From positions 165,276 to 229,275 of the forward strand of contig NZ_JAJTWU010000011.1 of NCBI RefSeq assembly GCF_021353265.1: 64,000 nt of DNA. The letters run 5' to 3'. How positions within the stretch are numbered: the first letter of the stretch is position 1; every line of letters begins with the position of its first letter. The notes under the pieces are model-generated. The model was given only the letters and a program-made list of their open reading frames with translations. It did not search any database and was not told the origin of the DNA. Source of the DNA: Pelomonas cellulosilytica (lineage in GTDB: Bacteria > Pseudomonadota > Gammaproteobacteria > Burkholderiales > Burkholderiaceae_C). Both the position numbers and the translations under genes were made by a program. Shown piece after piece: positions 18,352-25,616 of the stretch.

Positions 18352-19692
18352 CTATCGAAAGTCGTCCAGCACGATCCCGTGGCGGTTTAGCTTGTCGTAC
18401 AGCGTCTTGCGCGGCGTGCCCAGCAGCTCCATCGCCGCTGGCACTTTGCCCTGGGTCTTGCGCAGCGCCTGCTCGATGAGGGCCTTCTCCACCAGATCCA
18501 TCTGCTTGGCCAGCGGCAGGTGAGGCAGCGCGTTCAGCGCGGCCTGAGGGTCCAGGTCGTCCAGCGCGAGTACGAATCGATCGGCTGCGTTGCGGATCTC
18601 GCGCACGTTGCCGGGCCAGTCTTGGGCCATTAGCTCGCGCAGCTTGTCGGGCGTCAGCTCCGGCGCGTCGCGCTCGTAGCGGGCGCAGGCCTGGGCAACG
18701 AAGTGCTCGAACAGCAGCGGGATGTCCTCCCGGCGCTCCCGCAGCGGCGGGATGTGCAGTGTCGCGATGTTCAGTCGGTAGTAGAGGTCCATGCGGAACT
18801 CGCCCTTGCTCGACTGTTCCTTCAGGTCCGACTTGCTGGCGGCGATGAAGCGCACGTTGACCGGCACCTCGTCGTTGGAGCCCAGCCGCTCGATGCGCCG
18901 CTCCTGCAGCACGCGCAGCAGCTTGATCTGCAGCGCGATGGGCATGGTCTCGATCTCGTCGAGCAGCAGCGTGCCGCCGTTGGCATGTTCGATCTTGCCG
19001 ATGCGCCGCTTGGCTGCGCTCGTGAACGAACCGGGCTCGTGGCCGAACAGCTCGCTCTCGAACAAGGCCTCGGGCAGGCCGCCGCAGTTGATGGCGACGA
19101 AATGGCGGTCTCGGCGCGGGCTCTGGTCGTGCAGGCATCGGGCCACGAGCTCCTTGCCGGTGCCGGTCTCTCCGACGATGAGCACGTCGGCCGAGGTGCC
19201 GGCCAGCGTCAGCACTTGGCGGCGCAACTGCTGCATGGCCGGCGATTGGCCCAGCAGCGCGGCCTCGATGCCGCTGGCGCGCTGCAGCTGCGCGCGCAGC
19301 GCGTCGGCCGAGTGCCGCAGCGTGCGCAGGTCCAGCGCCCGCCGGGCCACGTCCACCAGGCGCTCGGGCGCGAAGGGCTTCTCGATGAAGTCGTAGGCCC
19401 CAGCGCGCATGGCCTGCACGGCCATCGCCACGTCACCGTGCGCGGTGATGAGGATGACGGGAATCGCTGGGTCCGTCGCCTGCGCATGTGCCAGCAACGC
19501 TCGGCCGTCCATGCCGGGCAGGCGCACATCGGTGATGAGCACGACCTGCGCGCCGGGCTGCAGTTGGGGCAGGGCCTCTTCGGCGCTGCGGCAAGGGAGC
19601 ACGGCAAAGCCTTCCAGCTCCAGCGTCTGCGTGAGGCTCACGCGCACAGGCAGGTCGTCCTCGACGAACACGATCTTGTAGCCTTCAAACAT
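18352..19692 (-). CDS. Sigma-54-dependent response regulator (DctD/AauR type)
   Basis: Response regulator of 446 residues: receiver domain with phospho-acceptor D55 (LITDVRLPGMDG), an AAA+ sigma-54-activator domain (Walker A GETGTGKE near 172) and a C-terminal Fis-type helix-turn-helix (LLGTPRKTLYDKLNRHGI). The sigma-54-contacting loop reads GSFTSA at 221-226 rather than GAFTGA; Phe and Thr are kept. The start overlaps the kinase stop by 8 bp. The pair resembles DctBD and the acidic amino-acid regulators AauSR; the nearby GltI-like protein favours the latter. Confidence 0.9.
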   Translation of the reverse strand: MFEGYKIVFVEDDLPVRVSLTQTLELEGFAVLPCRSAEEALPQLQPGAQVVLITDVRLPGMDGRALLAHAQATDPAIPVILITAHGDVAMAVQAMRAGAYDFIEKPFAPERLVDVARRALDLRTLRHSADALRAQLQRASGIEAALLGQSPAMQQLRRQVLTLAGTSADVLIVGETGTGKELVARCLHDQSPRRDRHFVAINCGGLPEALFESELFGHEPGSFTSAAKRRIGKIEHANGGTLLLDEIETMPIALQIKLLRVLQERRIERLGSNDEVPVNVRFIAASKSDLKEQSSKGEFRMDLYYRLNIATLHIPPLRERREDIPLLFEHFVAQACARYERDAPELTPDKLRELMAQDWPGNVREIRNAADRFVLALDDLDPQAALNALPHLPLAKQMDLVEKALIEQALRKTQGKVPAAMELLGTPRKTLYDKLNRHGIVLDDFR

Positions 19693-21535
19693 CGGGGCTC
19701 TCCCAGGGGGCGACGGCGAGGTCGAACTCGAAGCTCATGCCGCGCGGCAGCGGTCGCGCACGCAGCGTGCCGCCGAATTCATGGACGATCTTGGCGGAGA
19801 TGACCAGGCCCAGGCCCAGGCCTTCGCCGGCCGGCTTGGTCGTGAAGAAGGGCTCGAACAGGTGGTGCAGGTCCGCCTCGCCGACGCCGGCGCCGCTGTC
19901 CTGCACCTGCACGAGCGCACGCCCGTCCTGCACGGTGACATGCACGCTCAAGCGGCGCTCGGTCTCGTCCGCCATCGCGTCCATCGCGTTGCCGAACAGG
20001 TTGACCAGCACCTGCTCCAGCCGGTTGGCCTCGGCCCGCACGCGCAGGTCCGCCGGCACGTCCACGTCGGTCTGCACACCCAGCGGCCGGCTGCGGTGTT
20101 CCAGCAGCAGCAGCGCGTTGCGCACGCTGTCCAGCAGCGGCACCGAGCCGGTGACCTGCTCGTCGGCCTTGCGGGCGAAGTTCTTCAGCTGGCGCGTGAT
20201 CTGGCTCATGCGCTCGACCATGTCGTCCATGATCTGGAGGTTGGCCGCCACGGCATCGGCGCGGCCCGTTTCCAGCAGCCGGATGGAGTTGCGGGCTAGC
20301 GCCCGTAGCGCCGTAAGCGGCTGGTTGACCTCGTGCGACAGCCCGGCCGACATCTGCCCCAATACTGCCAGCTTGCTGGCCTGCAGCAGCTCGCCCTCGG
20401 TCTGCAGACGCTGGGCGATCTGCGTCTTCAGCGCATCGTTTGTGTGACGCAGCTCGGCCGTGCGGCTATCCACCAGTTGCTCCAGTTGCGCATGGGCCTG
20501 GCGCAGGGCCGTCTGAGCCTGTGTCAGCTGGCGCAACGCGCGTCGCCGGGACGACAGATACAGCACCAGCAGCCCGACGCTGGCGCCGAAGGCCGCGCCG
20601 CCCCAAGCGGCGAGCTGCGCGCGCTGGCGCACTTCGGTCAGGTCCGACAGCGCCACCAGGCGCAGCCCCAGCGGCACGAGCTGGCGCTGCTGCGCGAGCA
20701 TCGGCCGGCCCTCGGCGACGTCGCCGGGCAGCGGCAGCCGCACGAGGCGGCCGCGGTGCGCCTCCAGCGCAGCCGGCAACGCGAGGTCTGCGCCGATGGC
20801 CTGCGGGTAGCGCGCGCTGGCCTGCAGCGCCGCGCGGCGAGACGGGTCGGCATGGCCCAGCACGGCGTACTTCCAGGGCTGGACCGAACTCATGATGACG
20901 ACATCCTGATCGTCAGCGACAAGGATGCGTTCGTTCTGCGAGCGCAGGCCCAGATCCACCCAGGTCGCCTCCAGCGGGGCGAGGTTGAAGCGCACGACGA
21001 TGACGCCGCCCGCCGGGCCGCTGCCGCGCAGCGGGTGCAGCAGGTAGAAGTCGGTGCTGCCGGTGACCGGGTCGGCCGCAAAGAAGTGGCTGCGGCCCTG
21101 GGCCAGCACCTCCGGCAGGCGGGCCGGCGGCGTCAGCGGTTCGCTGGCGGTCAAGACCTGACCCTGGAGGTCGGCCACAAAGATCTGGCTCGTGCCGGCG
21201 CGCACGTTCACGCGCGCCAGCGTCTGGCTGGCGCTGCGCTGGCGGCCGGCGTCACCGGGGGCCAGCATCAGCGCCTGCAGCGTCGGGTCGATGGCCAGCA
21301 GGCTGGGCAACGACGCCTGCCGCCCCAGCTCGGCGGCGAGGTTGCTGGCGTACAACTCCAGCCGCTCGGTGCTGAGGGCCGAGAGCTGGTCGCGGCCGCT
21401 GCGTTCACTGAGGCGGTGCGCCAGCACGAAGCCGAGCACCATCAGGGCGCCGGTCAGGAACAGATGAAAGCCCGGCCGGCTCAGCAGACGCAGCAGGCGC
21501 ATGACGCGGGGGCGAACGGAAGAGGGCGCGGACAT
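19685..21535 (-). CDS. DctB/AauS-type sensor histidine kinase
   Basis: Membrane sensor kinase of about 616 residues. A first transmembrane helix near 20-38, a large periplasmic double-Cache-like region (about 40-305), a second helix near 310-330, a coiled segment, HisKA with H401 (GLSHEVNQPLTALRAL) and a HATPase domain (NLFGNAMDAM, GLGLGLVISAKIV). It phosphorylates the adjacent sigma-54 regulator. The start is the ATG of MSAPSS; a GTG ten codons upstream is also possible. Family members sense C4-dicarboxylates or acidic amino acids. Confidence 0.9.
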   Translation of the reverse strand: MSAPSSVRPRVMRLLRLLSRPGFHLFLTGALMVLGFVLAHRLSERSGRDQLSALSTERLELYASNLAAELGRQASLPSLLAIDPTLQALMLAPGDAGRQRSASQTLARVNVRAGTSQIFVADLQGQVLTASEPLTPPARLPEVLAQGRSHFFAADPVTGSTDFYLLHPLRGSGPAGGVIVVRFNLAPLEATWVDLGLRSQNERILVADDQDVVIMSSVQPWKYAVLGHADPSRRAALQASARYPQAIGADLALPAALEAHRGRLVRLPLPGDVAEGRPMLAQQRQLVPLGLRLVALSDLTEVRQRAQLAAWGGAAFGASVGLLVLYLSSRRRALRQLTQAQTALRQAHAQLEQLVDSRTAELRHTNDALKTQIAQRLQTEGELLQASKLAVLGQMSAGLSHEVNQPLTALRALARNSIRLLETGRADAVAANLQIMDDMVERMSQITRQLKNFARKADEQVTGSVPLLDSVRNALLLLEHRSRPLGVQTDVDVPADLRVRAEANRLEQVLVNLFGNAMDAMADETERRLSVHVTVQDGRALVQVQDSGAGVGEADLHHLFEPFFTTKPAGEGLGLGLVISAKIVHEFGGTLRARPLPRGMSFEFDLAVAPWESPDV

Positions 21536-21713
21536 GATGAACGGGCGGCTAGTTTGCCCAGCCACAGCGTGCGCCGAGGGCCTGTGCGACTCTTTTTTGC
21601 GCCCGGGCGGAGAACCGCCAGTGCGGCGTGCGGTTTGTGCGGATTTCCGCCCAGTTCTGGGAGGGTGACACTCGTGATTTCTGCCCAGTGCCGCCCTTTG
21701 TGGGAGGGATCAA

Positions 21714-21735
21714 ACGGTCCAGGGTGGCGGACCGT
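21714..21735. promoter_or_regulatory. Inverted repeat upstream of the sigma-54 promoter, candidate activator site
   Basis: Seven-bp arms ACGGTCC and GGACCGT are separated by 8 bases, about 60-85 bases upstream of the inferred start point. This is where an enhancer-binding protein could dock. A second 12-bp palindrome (GCGGA-TT-TCCGC) lies at 21639-21650. Together with the promoter these are the only structures I see in the 309-bp gap between the kinase gene and livH. Confidence 0.4.
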
Positions 21736-21772
21736 CGGTGAATACCCTTGAAACACAGGCTCGCGCCGAGGT

Positions 21773-21788
21773 TTGGCACGAGGGTTGC
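21773..21788 (+). promoter_or_regulatory. Sigma-54 (-24/-12) promoter of livHMGF
   Basis: The sequence TTGGCACG-AGGG-TTGC matches the sigma-54 consensus (TTGGCACG-N4-TTGC) at every fixed position. The inferred start near 21800 lies about 45 bases before the livH ATG. The divergently transcribed gene upstream belongs to the DctB-type kinase of a sigma-54 activator pair. Confidence 0.85.
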
Positions 21789-21844
21789 GATTTCTCCCGG
21801 GTCGCTTGGCGCATGCTGCGCCCATTCCGTTTCAGGAGCCCCCC

Positions 21845-22774
21845 ATGGACATGGAGACTCTCGTCCAGCAGATCATCAACGGCCTCGTGCTCGGGAGCAT
21901 GTATGCCCTCGTCGCGCTGGGCTACACGATGGTCTACGGCATCATCAACCTCATCAACTTCGCGCACGGCGAGATCCTCATGGTCGGCGCGATGGTCAGC
22001 TGGACCGTCGTCAGCTTCCTCGCCGACTCGGGCCTGCCCGGCTGGGCGCTGATGCTGGTCGGCCTCGCATGCGCCATCGTCGTCTGCACGTTGCTGAACT
22101 ACTCGGTCGAGAAGATCGCCTACCGGCCGCTGCGCAATGCACCGCGCCTGGCGCCGCTGATCACGGCCATGGGCATGTCGCTGCTGCTGCAGGTGCTGGC
22201 AATGATCATCTGGAAGCCCAACCCCAAGCCCTTCCCGTTGCTGCTGCCTACCGACCCGTTCGACCTGGGCGGGCCGGTCATCACCGTCACGCAGTGCCTG
22301 ATCCTGGGTCTGACGGTCGCCATCCTGGCCGCGCTGATGTACCTCGTGAATTTCACGAAGCTGGGCCGCGCGATGCGCGCGACGGCCGAGAACCCACGCG
22401 TTGCCGGGCTGATGGGCGTGAAGCCCGACTTCATCATCTCGATGACCTTCGTCATCGGTGCGGCGCTGGCCGCCGTGGCCGGTCTGATGTGGGCGGCCAA
22501 CTACGGCACGGTGCAGCACACGATGGGCTTCATGCCCGGCTTGAAGGCCTTCACGGCCGCGGTGCTGGGCGGCATCGGCAACCTGGCTGGCGCCGTCGTC
22601 GGCGGTGTGCTGCTAGGCCTCATCGAGGCCATCGGTGCCGGCTACCTTGGTGACCTGACGGGCGGCGTGCTGGGCAGCCACTACGCCGATATCTTCGCCT
22701 TCGTGGCCCTGATCCTGGTGCTGACGCTGCGGCCGTCCGGCCTGCTGGGCGAGCGGGTGGCCGATCGCGCCTGA
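21845..22774 (+). CDS. livH: Branched-chain amino acid ABC transporter permease LivH
   Basis: Membrane subunit of a LIV-type (hydrophobic amino acid) ABC importer. The 309-residue protein has about eight helices and the family signature near GLMGVKPDFIISMTFVIGAA. The start at MDMETLV is preceded by an AGGAG-like site and lies downstream of the inferred sigma-54 transcription start, which excludes the longer frame. First gene of livHMGF; no livK-type binding protein gene is present here. Confidence 0.93.
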   Translation: MDMETLVQQIINGLVLGSMYALVALGYTMVYGIINLINFAHGEILMVGAMVSWTVVSFLADSGLPGWALMLVGLACAIVVCTLLNYSVEKIAYRPLRNAPRLAPLITAMGMSLLLQVLAMIIWKPNPKPFPLLLPTDPFDLGGPVITVTQCLILGLTVAILAALMYLVNFTKLGRAMRATAENPRVAGLMGVKPDFIISMTFVIGAALAAVAGLMWAANYGTVQHTMGFMPGLKAFTAAVLGGIGNLAGAVVGGVLLGLIEAIGAGYLGDLTGGVLGSHYADIFAFVALILVLTLRPSGLLGERVADRA

Positions 22775-22786
22775 CGGAGACAAGAC

Positions 22787-23869
22787 ATGCAAGCCAAGAA
22801 ACTCATCACCTTCCTTGTCGTCGCTGCGCTGCTGCTGGTTGTGCCGCTGTTCGCCCAGCAGTTCGGCAACGGGCCCGTGCGCATCATCGACCTGGCGCTG
22901 CTTTACGTGCTGCTGGCCCTGGGCCTGAACATCGTCGTCGGCTATGCGGGCCTGCTGGATCTCGGCTATGTGGCCTTCTACGCGGTCGGTTCGTACATGT
23001 TCGCGCTGATGGCGAGTCCCCACCTGAGCGAGAACTTCGAGAGCATCCGGGCCGCCTTCCCGGATGGCCTGCACTCGCCGATCTGGCTCGTCATCCCGCT
23101 CGGCGCGGGATTGGCAGCGCTGTTCGGCGTGCTGCTGGGCGCGCCGACGCTGAAGCTGCGTGGCGACTACCTCGCCATCGTGACGCTTGGTTTCGGCGAG
23201 ATCATCCGTGTGTTCCTGAACAACCTTGAGTATCCGGTCAACATCACGAACGGGCCGCGCGGCATTGGGCAGATCGACGCCTTCCACATCTTCGGTGTGG
23301 ACCTGGCCAAGCCGCTGCAGATCGGCGGCTTCACGTTGCCGTCGGTGACGCTGTACTACTACCTGTTCCTGGTGCTGGTGATGGCCAGCGTGCTGATCTG
23401 CTACCGGCTGGAGAACTCCCGCATCGGCCGCGCGTGGATGGCCATCCGCGAGGACGAAATCGCCGCCAAGGCCATGGGCATCAACACCCGCAACCTGAAG
23501 CTGCTGGCGTTCGGCATGGGCGCGACGTTCGGCGGGGTGTCCGGCGCGATGTTCGCAAGCTTCCAGGGCTTCGTGTCGCCCGAATCGTTCAGCCTGCAGG
23601 AGTCGGTCATGATCGTCGCGATGGTGGTGCTGGGCGGCATCGGCCACATCCCGGGCGTCATCCTCGGTGCATTGATGCTGGCGGCGCTACCCGAGGTGCT
23701 GCGCTATGTGGCGGGCGACATCCAGAACATGACCGGCGGTCGCATCGATGCGTCCATCCTGCGCCAGCTGCTCGTGGCGCTGGCCATGATCAGCATCATG
23801 CTGATCCGCCCGCGCGGCCTGTGGCCGGCGCCGGAACATGGCAAGGCTGCACCGCAGCCCGCCAAGTGA
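22787..23869 (+). CDS. livM: Branched-chain amino acid ABC transporter permease LivM
   Basis: Second membrane subunit of the LIV-type importer, 360 residues with about nine to ten helices and the conserved cytoplasmic loop around LENSRIGRAWMAIREDEIAA, which contacts the ATPases. It starts 12 bases after livH, in the same operon. The extracytoplasmic insertion near 75-100 is typical of LivM. Confidence 0.93.
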   Translation: MQAKKLITFLVVAALLLVVPLFAQQFGNGPVRIIDLALLYVLLALGLNIVVGYAGLLDLGYVAFYAVGSYMFALMASPHLSENFESIRAAFPDGLHSPIWLVIPLGAGLAALFGVLLGAPTLKLRGDYLAIVTLGFGEIIRVFLNNLEYPVNITNGPRGIGQIDAFHIFGVDLAKPLQIGGFTLPSVTLYYYLFLVLVMASVLICYRLENSRIGRAWMAIREDEIAAKAMGINTRNLKLLAFGMGATFGGVSGAMFASFQGFVSPESFSLQESVMIVAMVVLGGIGHIPGVILGALMLAALPEVLRYVAGDIQNMTGGRIDASILRQLLVALAMISIMLIRPRGLWPAPEHGKAAPQPAK

Positions 23870-23885
23870 GGAGGACGACATCATC

Positions 23886-24671
23886 ATGACCACACACGAC
23901 AACATCGTCCTCAACGTCAGCGGCGCGTCCAAGCGCTTCGGTGGCGTGCAGGCCCTGTCCGACGTCGGCATCCAGATCCAGCGCGGCCAGGTCTACGGCC
24001 TCATCGGCCCCAACGGCGCCGGCAAGACGACCTTCTTCAACGTCATCACGGGCCTCTATACGCCCGACGGGGGCAGCTTCTCGCTGGGCGGCACGCCGTA
24101 CACGCCGCAGGCCGTGCACCAGGTCGCCAAGGCCGGCATCGCGCGCACCTTCCAGAACATCCGCCTGTTCGCCGACATGACGGCTGCCGAGAACGTGATG
24201 GTGGGCCGGCACATCCGCACGAAGTCGGGCTTGTTCGGTGCGGTGTTCCGCACGCCGTCCTTCAAGGCCGAGGAGGCCGCCATCCGAAACCGCGCACTGG
24301 AGCTGCTCGACTATGTCGGCATCGGCAAGTACGCCGACTTCAAGGCCCGCACGCTGAGCTATGGCGACCAGCGCCGGCTCGAGATTGCCCGTGCGCTCGC
24401 TACCGACCCGCAGCTCATCGCTCTCGACGAGCCGGCGGCCGGCATGAATGCCACCGAGAAGGTCGTGCTGCGCGAGCTGATCGACCGCATCCGCAACGAC
24501 GGTCGCACCATCCTGCTCATCGAGCACGACGTGAAGCTGGTCATGGGGCTGTGCGACCGCGTGACGGTGCTGGACTACGGCAAGCAGATTGCCGAAGGCA
24601 CGCCTGCCGAGGTGCAGCGCAACGAGAAGGTGATCGAGGCCTACCTGGGCGCCGGTCACAAGGCCCACTGA
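23886..24671 (+). CDS. livG: Branched-chain amino acid ABC transporter ATPase LivG
   Basis: ATP-binding subunit, 261 residues: Walker A GPNGAGKTTF, LivG-type Q-loop (GIARTFQNIRLF), signature LSYGDQRRLEIARAL and Walker B LIALDEPAAGMN. The ATG follows GAGGAGG. The C-terminal segment (DYGKQIAEGTPAEVQ) is characteristic of LivG. It is separated from livF by 115 bp holding a repeat-like palindromic stretch, larger than the other gaps in the operon. Confidence 0.94.
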   Translation: MTTHDNIVLNVSGASKRFGGVQALSDVGIQIQRGQVYGLIGPNGAGKTTFFNVITGLYTPDGGSFSLGGTPYTPQAVHQVAKAGIARTFQNIRLFADMTAAENVMVGRHIRTKSGLFGAVFRTPSFKAEEAAIRNRALELLDYVGIGKYADFKARTLSYGDQRRLEIARALATDPQLIALDEPAAGMNATEKVVLRELIDRIRNDGRTILLIEHDVKLVMGLCDRVTVLDYGKQIAEGTPAEVQRNEKVIEAYLGAGHKAH

Positions 24672-24674
24672 TGG

Positions 24675-24715
24675 CCCACCCCCGCAGCGCTTTGCGCTCC
24701 CCGTCGAGGGGGCGT
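24675..24715. repeat. Intergenic palindromic element between livG and livF
   Basis: The stretch contains a small hairpin (AGCGC-TTT-GCGCT) followed by a C-tract/G-tract palindrome around CCCCGTCGAGGGG. I recall similar stretches as dispersed intergenic repeats in related Comamonadaceae. No second copy is obvious in this window, so repeat status is inferred. Confidence 0.4.
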
Positions 24716-24786
24716 ACCCAGTGGCCTGGCAAAGCCAGTTCCACAGGTGCCGCTGGGGAATCCACGACGCGAGTTGAAAGAGCGAT

Positions 24787-25506
24787 ATGACTACAAAGCA
24801 AACCCTGCTCAAGGTCAGCGGCCTGAAGGTGGCCTACGGGGGCATCCAGGCCGTCAAGGGCGTGAACTTCGAGGTGCGCGAGGGCGAGCTCGTCTCGCTG
24901 ATCGGCGCCAATGGGGCGGGCAAGACGACGACGCTGAAGGCTGTGACCGGCCTGCAGCCGGTGGCCTCTGGTGATGTGAGCTACCTCGGCGAGTCCATCA
25001 AGGGCAAGGGCGCCTGGGACCTAGCCAAGAAAGGCTTGGTCATGGTGCCGGAGGGCCGCGGCACGTTCACGCGCATGACCATCACCGAGAACCTGCAGAT
25101 GGGCGCCTACAACCGCAACGATGGCGAGATCCAGTCCGACATGGACAAGGTCTTCGCGCTGTTCCCGCGGCTCAAGGAGCGTGCCAAGCAGCTGGCGGGC
25201 ACGATGTCCGGCGGCGAGCAGCAGATGCTGGCAATGGGCCGCGCGCTGATGGCCCGGCCCAAGGTGCTGCTGCTGGACGAGCCGTCCATGGGCCTGTCGC
25301 CCATCATGGTGGACAAAATCTTCGAGGTCGTGAACGATATCCACCAGCAGGGCGTGACGGTGCTGCTCGTCGAGCAGAACGCCAGCCGCGCGCTGCAACT
25401 GGCCAACCGCGGCTACGTCATGGAGTCCGGCGAGGTCACGATGGAAGGCGAGGGCCAGGCGCTGCTGAACGACCCTAAGGTGCGGGCCGCCTATCTCGGC
25501 GAATAG
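24787..25506 (+). CDS. livF: Branched-chain amino acid ABC transporter ATPase LivF
   Basis: Second ATPase of the LIV importer, 239 residues: Walker A GANGAGKTTT, signature MSGGEQQMLAMGRALMA and Walker B VLLLDEPSMGLSP, with the LivF-type VPEGRGTFTRMTITENL segment. Last gene of the livHMGF operon. A short hairpin (CCGGC-TTC-GCCGG, 25518-25530) without a T-run follows, then the mobile element begins 35 bases after the stop. Confidence 0.94.
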   Translation: MTTKQTLLKVSGLKVAYGGIQAVKGVNFEVREGELVSLIGANGAGKTTTLKAVTGLQPVASGDVSYLGESIKGKGAWDLAKKGLVMVPEGRGTFTRMTITENLQMGAYNRNDGEIQSDMDKVFALFPRLKERAKQLAGTMSGGEQQMLAMGRALMARPKVLLLDEPSMGLSPIMVDKIFEVVNDIHQQGVTVLLVEQNASRALQLANRGYVMESGEVTMEGEGQALLNDPKVRAAYLGE

Positions 25507-25541
25507 ACCCTGCGCTACCGGCTTCGCCGGCCCCTGGATGG

Positions 25542-25587
25542 ACAAACGCCTGGCATGTGCCCTAGCCGTTCTCTAAAGGAGTTGATA
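25542..25587 (+). repeat. Left terminal inverted repeat (46 bp)
   Basis: Begins ACAAACGCCTGGCA and ends AGGAGTTGATA. It mismatches the right copy only at repeat positions 15-16 (TG versus CA) and 33-35 (TAA versus GCT). Its inner end supplies TTGATA, which looks like the -35 hexamer of the enclosed gene. Confidence 0.92.
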
Positions 25588-25610
25588 GACTACTGTACAA
25601 ATATACAGTT
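25582..25610 (+). promoter_or_regulatory. LexA operator within a recA-like promoter
   Basis: CTGT-ACAAATAT-ACAG (25593-25608) fits the CTGT-N8-ACAG LexA box of beta- and gammaproteobacteria; the 20-bp context 25591-25610 agrees with the E. coli SOS consensus at about 17 positions. The box overlaps a promoter with -35 TTGATA (25582-25587) and a weak -10 TACAGT (25604-25609), spacer 16, as in the E. coli recA promoter. SOS control of the nuclease gene is inferred. Confidence 0.75.
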
Positions 25611-25616
25611 TTCAGA

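Noticed and set aside
25518..25530. Small CCGGC-TTC-GCCGG hairpin after livF
   Set aside because: It lacks a T-run, and such GGCTTCGCC stems are frequent chance palindromes in this base composition.
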